Source of the DNA: Pseudoalteromonas aurantia 208
GTDB lineage: Bacteria > Pseudomonadota > Gammaproteobacteria > Enterobacterales > Alteromonadaceae
Length of the DNA stretch: 64,000 bases
Direction of reading: 5' to 3'
NCBI RefSeq assembly: GCF_014858725.1
Contig: NZ_AQGV01000012.1
Location: 2,170,001 to 2,234,000 of the forward strand
Of the stretch, positions 19,842 to 29,829 are shown piece after piece. The notes beneath the pieces were generated by a model that made no database searches, was not told the DNA's origin, and worked only from the letters and a program-made list of their open reading frames with translations. A program made the translations under genes and the position numbers. Numbering within the stretch: the first letter of the stretch is position 1; every line of letters starts with the position of its first letter.

Positions 19842-20432
19842 TTATATTTCAGTGTGGTGCCACAAAGAGTCAACAATTTCACTAAAAGTGTTCGCCTGCT
19901 TTGCTTGATTTAATGGTCGTTTGATCATTTTTGACAAATTGATTAAGTCAAAATATCCACAAAGCTGACCATTCTCTTCATCGGTTACTAATAAATATTC
20001 ATGACCTGCACTTTCCATCGTCTTTAAAATATCACCAATTTGTAACTGAGTGACAATATGGCTTGATATGCTATGTAATTGTGGCAAAGTGATCATTACT
20101 TGAGATACTGTAAGCTCGTGACGTTTGAGTCTTAACTTAGTTGCTATTTTTAATATGTGACGACTGGATAAACGCGCTCTTGAAATCATACCTTGTATTA
20201 AGCTTTGCTGATCAATAACAAAACTCGTACGTATATGCGTTTTATCTAAAATGAGCGCAGCCTCATTTAAATTAATACCCCCTTCGATCACTTGCACTGG
20301 TATTAAGTTGAAGCAATGCATAGCCTGAAATGCAGGACTGTCTAATGACAACTGAGCATCATTATGTAACAACCAACCAACTTGGTCATACTTAGATAAA
20401 CTTTGAGTGTTAATTGAAGTATAAACTGACAT
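19842..20432 (-). CDS. CBS-domain protein
   Basis: 196 residues, cytoplasmic. Two CBS motifs are suggested: one around 45-95 (VIEGGINLNEAALILDKTHI then SFVIDQQSLIQGMISRA), and one around 110-175 (VSQVMITLPQLHSI then EYLLVTDEENGQLCGYFDL). CBS pairs bind adenosyl nucleotides and act as energy or nucleotide sensors. There is no attached catalytic or DNA-binding domain, so it probably regulates a partner protein that is not identifiable here. The adjacent upstream gene on the same strand encodes a small exported protein 54 bp away. Confidence 0.7.
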   Translation of the reverse strand: MSVYTSINTQSLSKYDQVGWLLHNDAQLSLDSPAFQAMHCFNLIPVQVIEGGINLNEAALILDKTHIRTSFVIDQQSLIQGMISRARLSSRHILKIATKLRLKRHELTVSQVMITLPQLHSISSHIVTQLQIGDILKTMESAGHEYLLVTDEENGQLCGYFDLINLSKMIKRPLNQAKQANTFSEIVDSLWHHTEI

Positions 20433-20485
20433 ACTACCGCCTATTAATAATTTAAGCTGACAAAAAAATGTATTATGTTTTTTGC

Positions 20486-20767
20486 TTAAATTATAGGCGG
20501 CGCTCGTATTATATAAATCGTATGTCTATCAAAATTTTGTGCTACTAAGCACGGCTTATCACACTCAGGATATTGAACATGGTTGGGTTGTAAAAGTTCT
20601 GAAGCCGTGAATTCATCTGGCTCAATCTCGCTTTGATTAGATTCATCAAAAATAATAAGCTGTTGTTGGTAACTTAACTCAGTGGATGCATAACCAAGCG
20701 GTGCGTTTGCTATTAAACATAACAATACACACAACACAGATATAATAAACCACTTAGGAAACTGCAC
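20486..20767 (-). CDS. Small exported protein of unknown function
   Basis: 93 residues. A clear Sec signal peptide (about 1-28: MQFPKWF, hydrophobic core, cleavage near GYASTE) is followed by a short acidic mature part with a CxxxC pair (C69, C73) and an odd C-terminus RHTIYIIRAPPII. No family recognised. Same strand as, and 54 bp upstream of, the CBS gene, so possibly cotranscribed. The signal peptide argues for a genuine gene. Confidence 0.55.
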   Translation of the reverse strand: MQFPKWFIISVLCVLLCLIANAPLGYASTELSYQQQLIIFDESNQSEIEPDEFTASELLQPNHVQYPECDKPCLVAQNFDRHTIYIIRAPPII

Positions 20768-21053
20768 GTTTATAAAGCTCCAAGCTCAAATATAAATGAC
20801 TTTCAACCTTGTATAATAGTGTATGGTCATCACTCGTGATAAACAAGTCACTACCATCAATAAATCTCGCTTTGATGACATAGCAGAATACAGAAAAACA
20901 AATAAAAACATTAATTTCATAATGTTAAAAAAAACCTACAATCCTAAACTCCGATTTCTGCAACAGTTTGTTACTTAATTAGGCATACTTCATACATTGA
21001 CTAAGATATACTTGGCGACAAATATATCTCTTAAACTTTCATTGAGGTGTCAA

Positions 21054-21779
21054 GTGCAGTTAGCCCAAGGTATGGAATACTTTTTTTCCGGCTTTTCTTT
21101 AATTACGCAAAAAGGTCTAAAGCGCTTTGTTTTTATTCCTCTACTAATTAATATTTTACTCTTTGGTAGTTCATTATTTTTCTTATACGATTGGCTCGTC
21201 GACGGATTTAATTATCTAAACACACTATTGCCAAATTGGTTAACCTGGCTAGAGTGGCTCATGTGGCCTATTGCAATATTAGTCATATTGTTCAGCTACT
21301 CCATGATATTTACTGTTATTACTAATTTTATTGCGGCCCCCTTTAACGGTTTATTGAGTGAAAAGGTTGAATTACATTTGACTGGACAGCCAGTCAATGA
21401 TGACAACCTAGCGGATACATTTAAAGATGTTCCACGAATGTTCGCGCGCGAGTGGACCAAACTTTGTTACTATGTACCACGTGCCCTCGGCTTTTTTATT
21501 CTCCTGTGGATTCTGCCTATTTTTGGCCAGATTTTATGGATATTATTTACCTGTTGGATGTACAACGTACAATACAACGATTACCCTTTCGATAATCACA
21601 AAATCCATTTTAAACAAATGAAAGCTGACTTAAAAAGCAAACAGGGTCTTTCATACGGGTTTGGTTTTGCCGTTTTTATTTTAACTTCTATTCCATTTAT
21701 CAACTTAATTGTCATGCCTGTCGCTGTGTGTGGGGCAACACGATTATGGGTTGATAATTATCGAGTTAATTATCGTTAA
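21054..21779 (+). CDS. cysZ: Sulfate transporter CysZ
   Basis: 241-residue inner-membrane protein of the CysZ/EI24 family, which takes up sulfate for cysteine synthesis. Four or more hydrophobic segments and the conserved blocks FVFIPLLINILLFG, NFIAAPFNGLLSEKVE, DVPRMFAREWTKLCYYVPRA, YNDYPFDNHKIHFK and MPVAVCGATRLWVD match E. coli CysZ. A GTG start at 21054 is preferred because GAGGT lies five bases before it and the length then fits the family; a TTG at 20997 lacks a ribosome site. Monocistronic, and not linked to cys assimilation genes here. Confidence 0.93.
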   Translation: MQLAQGMEYFFSGFSLITQKGLKRFVFIPLLINILLFGSSLFFLYDWLVDGFNYLNTLLPNWLTWLEWLMWPIAILVILFSYSMIFTVITNFIAAPFNGLLSEKVELHLTGQPVNDDNLADTFKDVPRMFAREWTKLCYYVPRALGFFILLWILPIFGQILWILFTCWMYNVQYNDYPFDNHKIHFKQMKADLKSKQGLSYGFGFAVFILTSIPFINLIVMPVAVCGATRLWVDNYRVNYR

Positions 21780-21892
21780 CACAGCCTTAAACTGGCATCG
21801 GTATGATGTCAGTTCAATTGTCATCTATCCCTCATCAACTTGTCACTTTAAACCTATAATTTATTTGCATAAATTATCAAAGAGTGACAACA

Positions 21893-23197
21893 ATGCCTAT
21901 TAGAATGATATTCGCAGTATCTACCATCGTACTCGCGGGCTGTGCCAGTGATAACGATATTATTAGCACTGAGAAAGTGACTGTAAGTACTCCGCACATC
22001 GAAAATAATAATAAACCCACAACAATAATAAATAATGTCCAAGTTGGAGCCCGGCCACAATTTTTAGTAAACCAGCTTTCTAGCGGAGTACTAAAAAGTA
22101 AGCTTGATGCATGTAGTAATGGACCATTTTATAAAACCGATTTTTCTATCGGCCACCGTGGTGCACCTTTGCAATTTCCTGAACATACTAAAGAGTCTTA
22201 CATCGCAGCAGCCAAAATGGGAGCTGGTATTTTAGAGTGTGACGTTACATTTACCAAAGATAAGGCTCTGGTGTGTCGTCACTCTCAATGTGATTTGCAT
22301 ACGACGACCAATATTCTTACTATCCCTGAACTTGCTGAAAAGTGCACTCAACCGTTTACACCCGCAGATCCTACCACTCAGAGTCTTGCTTCTGCAATGT
22401 GCTGTACGTCAGATATCACTCTGTCTGAGTTCAAACAACTTTCAGCTAAAATGGATAGTGCAAATAGCCAAGCAACAACGATCAATGACTACCTCAATGG
22501 CACTGCAAATTGGCGTACTGATTTATATGCAACTCAAGGGACCTTATTAACCCACAGAGAAAGTATTGAGTTATTTAAGTCTTTAAATGTGAAAATGACA
22601 CCTGAACTTAAGTCAGCAAGTGTTGCAATGCCATTCAATGGCATGACCCAACAAATGTATGCCCAAAAAATGTTAGATGAGTATCATGCTGCAGATGTAC
22701 CCGCCAGCCGAGTCTTTCCGCAATCATTCAATTTAGATGATGTAAAATACTGGCTAGAGCATGAACCTGAATTTGCACAGCAAGCTGTATTTTTAGATGA
22801 CCGCTATAATAGCGCTGGCTTCAACCCACTTAATGCACAAACCTGGCAACCAAGCATGACTCAGCTTGTTGATGAAGGGGTAAAAATCATCGCTCCACCA
22901 TTATGGGTGCTCGTAACACTGGATAATAACAACCAAATTGTTCCTTCTGATTACGCTATCGCTGCTAAGCAAGCCGGATTAAAAATAATCACATGGACAT
23001 TAGAGCGTTCGGCGTCGCTTGAACATGGCGGTGGTTGGTACTATCAATCTATCAAAGATGCGATAAACAGCGATGATGATGCGCTGATACTACTTGATGT
23101 GCTCGCGCAGCAAGTGGGGGTAATTGGCGTCTTCAGTGATTGGCCAGCAACGACAACTTACTACGCAAGTTGTATGGGTATAAAACAAAGCCAGTAG
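21893..23197 (+). CDS. Glycerophosphodiester phosphodiesterase lipoprotein
   Basis: 434-residue envelope protein. Lipoprotein signal with lipobox VLAGC near residue 17. The GDPD TIM barrel begins about residue 85: the HRG motif ([19 protein letters not shown]), the metal-binding ECD ([18 protein letters not shown]) and a later TPELKSAS strand fit the catalytic core that hydrolyses glycerophosphodiesters to glycerol-3-phosphate. The ATG at 21893 is chosen over a GTG three codons upstream because AGAG sits at normal spacing. Three cysteine-containing insertions suggest disulfides. A terminator hairpin follows. Confidence 0.9.
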   Translation: MPIRMIFAVSTIVLAGCASDNDIISTEKVTVSTPHIENNNKPTTIINNVQVGARPQFLVNQLSSGVLKSKLDACSNGPFYKTDFSIGHRGAPLQFPEHTKESYIAAAKMGAGILECDVTFTKDKALVCRHSQCDLHTTTNILTIPELAEKCTQPFTPADPTTQSLASAMCCTSDITLSEFKQLSAKMDSANSQATTINDYLNGTANWRTDLYATQGTLLTHRESIELFKSLNVKMTPELKSASVAMPFNGMTQQMYAQKMLDEYHAADVPASRVFPQSFNLDDVKYWLEHEPEFAQQAVFLDDRYNSAGFNPLNAQTWQPSMTQLVDEGVKIIAPPLWVLVTLDNNNQIVPSDYAIAAKQAGLKIITWTLERSASLEHGGGWYYQSIKDAINSDDDALILLDVLAQQVGVIGVFSDWPATTTYYASCMGIKQSQ

Positions 23198-23209
23198 ACG
23201 TATATATGT

Positions 23210-23246
23210 CAGAACATAACAGTATCGCTGTCGCCGTTATGTTCTG
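23210..23246. terminator. Hairpin between convergent genes
   Basis: A perfect 11-bp stem, CAGAACATAAC (23210-23220) / GTTATGTTCTG (23236-23246), with a 15-nt loop. It lies between the convergent GDPD and rlmM genes. It lacks a long T run but is placed as a bidirectional terminator. Confidence 0.65.
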
Positions 23247-23265
23247 AGTGAGTTCATCACCAAAC

Positions 23266-24339
23266 TTATTTGGATAGCTTCTTTACTTGAATATGAACGG
23301 TTATTTCTTCTCGATCATGATACAAGTGCTTTGCTTGTAAACGATAATCAACGCCGTACTCAGCCAGCTCTTCATGAATAAGCGTTAAGCATTCATACAC
23401 AGTGTCAAAACGCTTTTTCATGGGTAATTTAAGGTTAAATATCAACTCTTTTGCATACCCATTGACTATCCAATCTAACATCAAGTTAGCGACTTTAAGC
23501 GGTTTTTCTATCATATCGCATACTAACCAAGTCACATTTTTCTTTTCCGGCAGGTATTTGAAACCATCAACTGTGTAATGCTTAACTTGGCCAGACTCCA
23601 TTAATGCATCATTCATTGGTCCATTATCAATTGCAGTAACAAACATGCCTCTACGTACTAATTGGTACGTCCACCCACCAGGGCAAGCGCCTAAATCAAC
23701 CGCGCGCATTCCAGGCTCAACTCGCCCTTCGCTCTCACTTTTGCCAATAAACACATTAAATGCCTCATCTAGCTTTAATGTTGATCGGCTTGGTGCATCA
23801 CTTGGCATACGCAAACGTGGTATCCCCATAAAAAATGGCGAGTTATTCGAGCTAAACGAATAACCTACATACGCAGTATCATTGCTTAAAAACAATACAT
23901 GTAACACTGGCTTTGTTGGTTTGTGATCACGTGTTAGTTTATTTTGCTTTTCTAAACTCTTGGCTAATGGTGTTGAGAATTTCTTGCAGAATTTGGAAAG
24001 TTCTTTACCACTATTTGTGTCTGGAGTTTCAACTCGTAAATCACCACAAAGCGGAAAATCGCCCACAACGGCTTTAATCTCACTAACACGGTCTTCAACT
24101 GGCATATTATTCAGCAACACACCGGCAAACCATTGACGAGCAAAGACTAAACTTTTGAAGTCTACTTTTTTTACAAGTAGCTCTGCTTGTTGGGGGTCAA
24201 AACATTCAAAAATAACATAACCTGTATTCGGCTTCGCTTTTACATATCCGGCGACAGCTTGCAATGCGGCATGATGGTTAATTTCTGCAGCGGCATCACT
24301 TTCAAACCCACTGCGGCAATAAATAACGACACTTGACAT
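23266..24339 (-). CDS. rlmM: 23S rRNA C2498 2'-O-methyltransferase RlmM
   Basis: 357 residues. An N-terminal THUMP-like domain is followed by a Rossmann methyltransferase domain with the SAM motif VDLGACPGGWTYQLVRRG (about 214-231) and the catalytic-region motifs VTWLVCDMIEKP and ELIFNLKLPMKKR, characteristic of RlmM/YgdE, which methylates C2498 of 23S rRNA. Length equals the family norm. It follows the DUF423 gene by 12 bp on the same strand; the gcvA-DUF423-rlmM order is also found in E. coli, supporting orthology. Confidence 0.95.
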   Translation of the reverse strand: MSSVVIYCRSGFESDAAAEINHHAALQAVAGYVKAKPNTGYVIFECFDPQQAELLVKKVDFKSLVFARQWFAGVLLNNMPVEDRVSEIKAVVGDFPLCGDLRVETPDTNSGKELSKFCKKFSTPLAKSLEKQNKLTRDHKPTKPVLHVLFLSNDTAYVGYSFSSNNSPFFMGIPRLRMPSDAPSRSTLKLDEAFNVFIGKSESEGRVEPGMRAVDLGACPGGWTYQLVRRGMFVTAIDNGPMNDALMESGQVKHYTVDGFKYLPEKKNVTWLVCDMIEKPLKVANLMLDWIVNGYAKELIFNLKLPMKKRFDTVYECLTLIHEELAEYGVDYRLQAKHLYHDREEITVHIQVKKLSK

Positions 24340-24351
24340 TTGTGCTCTCTT

Positions 24352-24720
24352 TTAAAATGAATGTTTCGCGATTTTATAAATCAATACAGACCAACCAGCC
24401 AAAAAACACAACCCACCTATTGGGGTTATTGGCCCTAGCCATTTCAAGCCTGTTATCGATAGTAAGTATAAACTTCCACTGAATAATACTATACCTACTA
24501 TAAAGAACCAACCTGCTGTAGACACACTCACCCCCCACCGAAGCAGCATAGCAACCGCAATCAGTGCCAAACCATGAGTCATTTGATACTCTGCCGCTGT
24601 TTTAAAAACGCCAATTGAGTATTCGCTCAAATAGTGTTTCAAGCCATGCGCTGCAAATGCACCCAATGCGACTGACAGCAGACAGAAAATACCACCAGCC
24701 AGCAAATATAATTTAATCAT
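24352..24720 (-). CDS. DUF423 (YgdD-like) membrane protein
   Basis: 122-residue inner-membrane protein with four hydrophobic segments. The N-terminal pattern LSVALGAFAAHGLKHYL and the internal EYQMTHGLALIAVA are the DUF423/YgdD family signature. Function of the family is unknown. It overlaps the upstream hydrolase gene by eight bases and precedes rlmM by 12 bp, so the hydrolase, this gene and rlmM are probably one transcript with gcvA. Confidence 0.9.
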   Translation of the reverse strand: MIKLYLLAGGIFCLLSVALGAFAAHGLKHYLSEYSIGVFKTAAEYQMTHGLALIAVAMLLRWGVSVSTAGWFFIVGIVLFSGSLYLLSITGLKWLGPITPIGGLCFLAGWSVLIYKIAKHSF

Positions 24721-25342
24721 GGATCACTCCTTTAATAAAATCGGCAGTCTCTTTAGCCGCTTTCAATAAATGTGACTCTTCACTGAATCCACTTTTTTTA
24801 CGAGGCTTTAAAGAATGATCGCCATCTGCAAACCAGCATAATTGAATAGGCTCCACAAGTCCCATCGCTTGTACTTCTTCATGCGTACCAAATGTGTCTC
24901 TCTCCCCCTGCAAAATTAGAAACGGGCATTCTATTTGCGTAAAATGCTCAGTCCTTAATTTTTCTGGCTTTCCAGGTGGGTGAAATGGGTAACCCATCGC
25001 TATTACACCTCGCACTGGTTGTGCTGTTTGTACCGCCAACATGGATGCCATACGCCCGCCCATTGACTTACCACCAAGGAACAAAGGTATACCCGGCGTT
25101 ATATGCGTCAGAACCTTTTCATAGTAGGCTAGTAGCTTAGGTGCCCTGTCAGGTGGTCGACGCTTTTCCAATTGTTTTGCCAATTGCATATATTCAAAGT
25201 TAAATAGCCCAACCTGAATATGATGCGCGCACAAGTGCTTGGCCATCGTTTGCATAAACTCGGAATCGGAGCCCGCACCCGCTCCGTGTGCAAAAATAAG
25301 CTGCGCTATTGCTGGTTGCTGCGATTTAAACCACTCAATCAT
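24713..25342 (-). CDS. Alpha/beta-fold hydrolase (KANL3/Tex30 type)
   Basis: 209-residue cytoplasmic hydrolase. Visible elements: oxyanion strand LIFAHGAGAGSDSEFM; nucleophile elbow LGGKSMGGRMAS (Ser of GKSMGG); acid loop ILQGERDTFG; and catalytic His in ADGDHSLKPRK near the C-terminus. The layout fits the dienelactone-hydrolase-like KANL3/Tex30 group, often of unknown substrate in bacteria. It lies three bases beyond the gcvA stop and overlaps the DUF423 gene, so it has been inserted into the otherwise conserved gcvA-ygdD-rlmM order. Confidence 0.85.
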   Translation of the reverse strand: MIEWFKSQQPAIAQLIFAHGAGAGSDSEFMQTMAKHLCAHHIQVGLFNFEYMQLAKQLEKRRPPDRAPKLLAYYEKVLTHITPGIPLFLGGKSMGGRMASMLAVQTAQPVRGVIAMGYPFHPPGKPEKLRTEHFTQIECPFLILQGERDTFGTHEEVQAMGLVEPIQLCWFADGDHSLKPRKKSGFSEESHLLKAAKETADFIKGVIHD

Positions 25343-25344
25343 CG

Positions 25345-26238
25345 TTATATTTGTTCCTGCTCAACCATACTCAACATCCAGTCTTTAAATGATACAATTT
25401 TCCCAAGCTCCGCTTGGGATTCTCTGAGAACTAAATAGTACGCATTCTTACTTTCAAGACTATGGCTAAAAGGAATAATTAGCCGTCCAGCATCTAAATC
25501 AGGCTTAGCCAGCACACTGTTGCCCAGCGCCACACCTTGTCCATGTATGGCTGCTTGCAATACCATAGATGAATGACTAAATATCGGGCCTTGATTTACT
25601 TGAACATTACGGACACCCGCCGTTTTCGTCCACGCCTTCCAAGCTCGTCGAGTCATATCGTGTAATAACGTATGATGCTCTAAATCACTCGCTTGATCTA
25701 AAGGTTTTGGACCACTTAGCAGCAATGGACTACACAAAGGCACTAAGTATTCAGTATGTAATTTATGAGTTTGCACACCACTCCAATGACCTCGACCATA
25801 ATATATTGCGACATCTACATCATCAGTTAGTGAGTTTTCATCATGATCTTGAGCCTTAATCCGTACATCTATTTCAGGGTGTAATTCATTAAACTGACTT
25901 AATCTAGGTACTAACCATTGAATAGCGAAACTTGGTGTTAAACTCACTGTAATCGAGCCTTTAGCCCCTCGCGCAAGCAGTTTTTCTGTTGAGTCTATAA
26001 GCTGAGAAAATATTTCCTTAATATCCAGAAAATAGCCTTGACCTTCTTCTGTTAATAACAAGGAGCGGTTTTTTCTTAAAAATAACTTTAAACCTAAGTG
26101 CTCTTCTAATATTTTAATTTGATGGCTTACAGCGGCCTGCGTAACAAATAACTCTTCTGCTGCTTTAGTGAAACTCAAGTGTCTTGCCGCAGCTTCAAAG
26201 GCCTTAAGAGCATTTAGTGGGGGAAGTCGTCTCGACAT
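25345..26238 (-). CDS. gcvA: LysR-family regulator GcvA
   Basis: 297 residues. N-terminal winged helix (RRLPPLNALKAFEAAARHLS to VTQAAVSHQIKILEEHLG) and a C-terminal effector domain that matches E. coli GcvA over most of its length (LLLTEEGQGYFLDIKEIFSQL, DDVDVAIYYGRG, GPIFSHSSMVLQAAIHGQGVAL). GcvA controls the glycine cleavage genes in enterics; the same role is inferred. Synteny with the DUF423 gene and rlmM supports the name. A kdsA terminator lies just upstream, so it should have its own promoter in the roughly 20-bp to 50-bp gap or within that hairpin region. Confidence 0.92.
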   Translation of the reverse strand: MSRRLPPLNALKAFEAAARHLSFTKAAEELFVTQAAVSHQIKILEEHLGLKLFLRKNRSLLLTEEGQGYFLDIKEIFSQLIDSTEKLLARGAKGSITVSLTPSFAIQWLVPRLSQFNELHPEIDVRIKAQDHDENSLTDDVDVAIYYGRGHWSGVQTHKLHTEYLVPLCSPLLLSGPKPLDQASDLEHHTLLHDMTRRAWKAWTKTAGVRNVQVNQGPIFSHSSMVLQAAIHGQGVALGNSVLAKPDLDAGRLIIPFSHSLESKNAYYLVLRESQAELGKIVSFKDWMLSMVEQEQI

Positions 26239-26256
26239 GAATGCGATGCCTTCGTT

Positions 26257-26278
26257 AAAAAGCAGCTCATAGAGCTGC
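26257..26278 (-). terminator. Terminator of the hemA-kdsA operon
   Basis: Minus-strand reading: stem GCAGCTC / GAGCTGC (26262-26278, loop of three bases) followed immediately by TTTTT (26257-26261). It lies 11 bp after the kdsA stop and ends the long minus-strand operon. Confidence 0.85.
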
Positions 26279-26289
26279 CATGATTATTA

Positions 26290-27156
<867 letters not shown>

Positions 27157-28407
27157 TTAACTGCCTATTATGCGTAATAATTGCCCGCACAACCAAGCCA
27201 TATAGGTACCTAGTGCATAGCCAAGTACCGCTAATAAAACTCCAACTGGTGCCAAGGCTGGGTGAAAAGCCGACGCAACAACTGGCGCAGATGCTGCCCC
27301 ACCTATATTCGCTTTACTTCCCACCGCCACATAAAAAATAGGTGCTTTAATAATCTTAGCGACAAGAAACAATAAACCGATGTGTACAGCCATCCAGATC
27401 AAACCAATCACGACATATTTTGGCGCTTCAACAATTTTAGTAATATCCATATGTAAACCGATGGTCGCAACCAAGATGTACAAAAAGCTGGAGCCAATTT
27501 TAGATGCCCCCACAGCTTCATAATTGCGTGCCTTCGTAAACGATAATGCTAAACCTATTGTGGTCACTAAAACAATAACCCAAAACAATTTACTATGTAG
27601 AGAAAACTTTTTAAGTTCTGGGTAGTGCTCCACAAAAAATGGGACCAATAAATCGGCTGCAAAATGCGCTAATCCAGTGGCACCAAACGCAAATGCAATA
27701 AGTAGCATCAAATCTTTTAATTCAGGCTTTCGTGCATGCTCTTGCTCAAACTTTTGAACTTTATCGATAAGCCTATCAATTGATGAAGTATCCGCACCTG
27801 AACGCGCATCAATTTCTTTATGTCGCCCAGCAATATAAAGTAATGCCGCCATCCACAAGTTTGCTACCACAATGTCAACCGTGACCATGATAGTAAATAT
27901 CTCTCCACCAGCCCCATAAATTTCTTTCATGGCGACCATATTTGCACCACCACCGATCCAGCTCCCTGCAAGCGCTGCCATTCCTCTCCATACAGCTTCA
28001 GGACCAGCCCCTCCCAATAACTCAGGCATCGCAGCGGACGTAATTAATAGTGCAATAGGCCCACCGATTACTACGCCAACCGTGCCGGTCAAAAACATAA
28101 TAACGGCTTTTTTTCCAAGTTCGGATACCGCTTTAAGATCGATACTGAGAGTGAGTAAAACAAGACAGGCGGGTAATAGAAAGTACTTAGCAACACTATA
28201 AACATCATTATTGTTGCCATCAACGATACCAAACGTATTTAGTAATGAGGGTAAAAAATAGCACATTAATAAAGCGGGAACATACTTATAAAATTTGGCC
28301 CACATACCCTCTTTTAGGTTTGATGTGTAGAAAACGAATCCTAATATTATTGAGATCAAACCCAAAATAACGGCATTATTTGTGACTAAAGCGCTGCTTT
28401 CCTGCAT
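27157..28407 (-). CDS. DUF819 family membrane protein
   Basis: 416-residue polytopic inner-membrane protein with about ten to twelve hydrophobic segments and glycine-rich motifs typical of DUF819 (YjcL-like): LAGSWIGGGANMVAMKEIYG and VGSKANIGGAASAPVVA. These paired Gly-rich loops resemble the two-inverted-repeat organisation of secondary transporters. The substrate is unknown. GAGAGGG precedes the ATG. It is inserted between sirB1 and kdsA, two genes normally adjacent, with a hexanucleotide repeat just upstream of its ribosome site. Confidence 0.85.
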   Translation of the reverse strand: MQESSALVTNNAVILGLISIILGFVFYTSNLKEGMWAKFYKYVPALLMCYFLPSLLNTFGIVDGNNNDVYSVAKYFLLPACLVLLTLSIDLKAVSELGKKAVIMFLTGTVGVVIGGPIALLITSAAMPELLGGAGPEAVWRGMAALAGSWIGGGANMVAMKEIYGAGGEIFTIMVTVDIVVANLWMAALLYIAGRHKEIDARSGADTSSIDRLIDKVQKFEQEHARKPELKDLMLLIAFAFGATGLAHFAADLLVPFFVEHYPELKKFSLHSKLFWVIVLVTTIGLALSFTKARNYEAVGASKIGSSFLYILVATIGLHMDITKIVEAPKYVVIGLIWMAVHIGLLFLVAKIIKAPIFYVAVGSKANIGGAASAPVVASAFHPALAPVGVLLAVLGYALGTYMAWLCGQLLRIIGS

Positions 28408-28421
28408 TGTACCCTCTCACG

Positions 28422-28448
28422 TTTTTATTTTTATTTTTATTTTTATTT
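28422..28448. repeat. Hexanucleotide tandem repeat (TTTTTA)
   Basis: About 4.5 copies of TTTTTA in 27 bp fill most of the space between the sirB1 stop (28447-28449) and the DUF819 ribosome site. The length could vary by slippage and change mRNA spacing upstream of DUF819. Confidence 0.8.
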
Positions 28449-29250
28449 AATGCAATACATGATTATGATCTGCGAGTTCAGATATTTGATGCTCAATAAT
28501 ATCAATTGTTGGATCATCTGGACATTCATCAACAAAATACTGTAAGTCTTCTTTGGCCATCTTAGGGCAGTTAATCTGGTTCAGTAAGTATCCTCGATCT
28601 CTTCGTTCGTAAGGATCATCCCCTAGCATGCCCATGAGTAGCTCTACACAACTTAATGCGTGACCAAACTTATCCGCAGCAATAAACGCCCATTTTTGCT
28701 GCGCTAAATACAGTTTAAAAGCTTCATCACCTGTGACTATTTCCAGTGGTTCGTCCTGCTTTTCCTTCTCATTTTCAGGTACTATATACCAAGTTTGTTG
28801 ACCACTACAGGGTTCAACAATATATCCTTCATCATAGCTAAAGCCGACGTGGACCATTACCTCACCTTGCTCCATCGCTAAATTTGCAGCTAATCCAGCG
28901 CGCTCTAAAAGGTGGCAAAGCACAATAGACAAAGCTGTTGGTGAACCACTGCGCATTTTTAATACATAACACACACTATTCAGCTGATGCTCTGGTGCAT
29001 TTTGTTCACTACCACAAAAAAGCCACTGTGTATAAAAAGCATCAAGTATCGCACTCAAGCGTTGATGTAAATCAGGCACTTTATGACTGATTTGATCAAC
29101 CTGCAACTCTAATTCGGCTAATTGGCAATAGCTATGTTCCAGTACAGCTTGCGCATCCCAATGCGATTCAGCACCAATACAGCGTAATAGTGTTTGTTGC
29201 GATATATAATCTTGTGCTCTTTCGCGCTCTTCAAACCAAGTATCAGTCAT
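28447..29250 (-). CDS. sirB1: SirB1 family protein (transglutaminase-like/TPR)
   Basis: 267-residue cytoplasmic protein of the SirB1/YchA family. The core MRSGSPTALSIVLCHLLERAGL contains the family motif (Gly-x-Pro-x-x-Leu...), followed by HVGFSYDEGYIVEPCSG, as in the degenerate transglutaminase-like fold, and a C-terminal TPR-like part (KMAKEDLQYFVDECPDD). The biochemical role is not established. Its place in the hemA-kdsA operon is conserved in gammaproteobacteria. The original annotation as a virulence regulator (sirB) in Salmonella need not apply. Confidence 0.9.
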   Translation of the reverse strand: MTDTWFEERERAQDYISQQTLLRCIGAESHWDAQAVLEHSYCQLAELELQVDQISHKVPDLHQRLSAILDAFYTQWLFCGSEQNAPEHQLNSVCYVLKMRSGSPTALSIVLCHLLERAGLAANLAMEQGEVMVHVGFSYDEGYIVEPCSGQQTWYIVPENEKEKQDEPLEIVTGDEAFKLYLAQQKWAFIAADKFGHALSCVELLMGMLGDDPYERRDRGYLLNQINCPKMAKEDLQYFVDECPDDPTIDIIEHQISELADHNHVLH

Positions 29251-29432
29251 AACTACCGAGTGTTCTCATTATTTTTTTTAATCGAACGGCTAGTTTACCA
29301 CTTTTTAGAAAAGACCCAAGCATGGAAATTACCGCCAGTACAGTACACATCATAGTAAGGGGTTGATTGTTGTTATTTGTTGAAATATAAGAGTATGCAT
29401 AAACAATATACGATCATTTATGCATCAAAGGG

Positions 29433-29807
29433 TTACAATATAAAGCTTGATTTTGAACCGGCTAAATAGCCAACAGCAAGTAATGCACAAACTGCGATTA
29501 ATAAAGTACTCACTTGAACTCGTTTAGTTTTAGCCTTTGCACTTACAATACCCGCAGCTATATATACCACAACTAAAATAATTTTTTCCATTAACCAAGG
29601 CTGGTTGACCGGATTTAAACTAGCAAATACAGCTAATACAACCGCGGATACGAGCAATAGTGTATCTATACTATGGCTCGCAATAAAAACGCCTTTATGT
29701 GCGGCGAGTTTACCGGTTCTCAATCGTGAAAACGCACGCGTAAAAAACAATAAGATACTTAAAACAGCAAACATGACATGTGTATGCTTTAGGGCAATAT
29801 ATTCCAT
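29433..29807 (-). CDS. sirB2: SirB2 family membrane protein
   Basis: 124-residue inner-membrane protein with four hydrophobic segments. The N-terminal LKHTHVMFAVLSILLFFTRA and HKGVFIASHSIDTLLL are typical of SirB2/YchQ. Function unknown. A gap of about 180 bp without a gene separates it from sirB1, longer than in E. coli, and an HD-GYP gene lies 22 bp upstream instead of prmC. Confidence 0.9.
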   Translation of the reverse strand: MEYIALKHTHVMFAVLSILLFFTRAFSRLRTGKLAAHKGVFIASHSIDTLLLVSAVVLAVFASLNPVNQPWLMEKIILVVVYIAAGIVSAKAKTKRVQVSTLLIAVCALLAVGYLAGSKSSFIL

Positions 29808-29829
29808 AATTTCTCGTTGTTATATGTGT

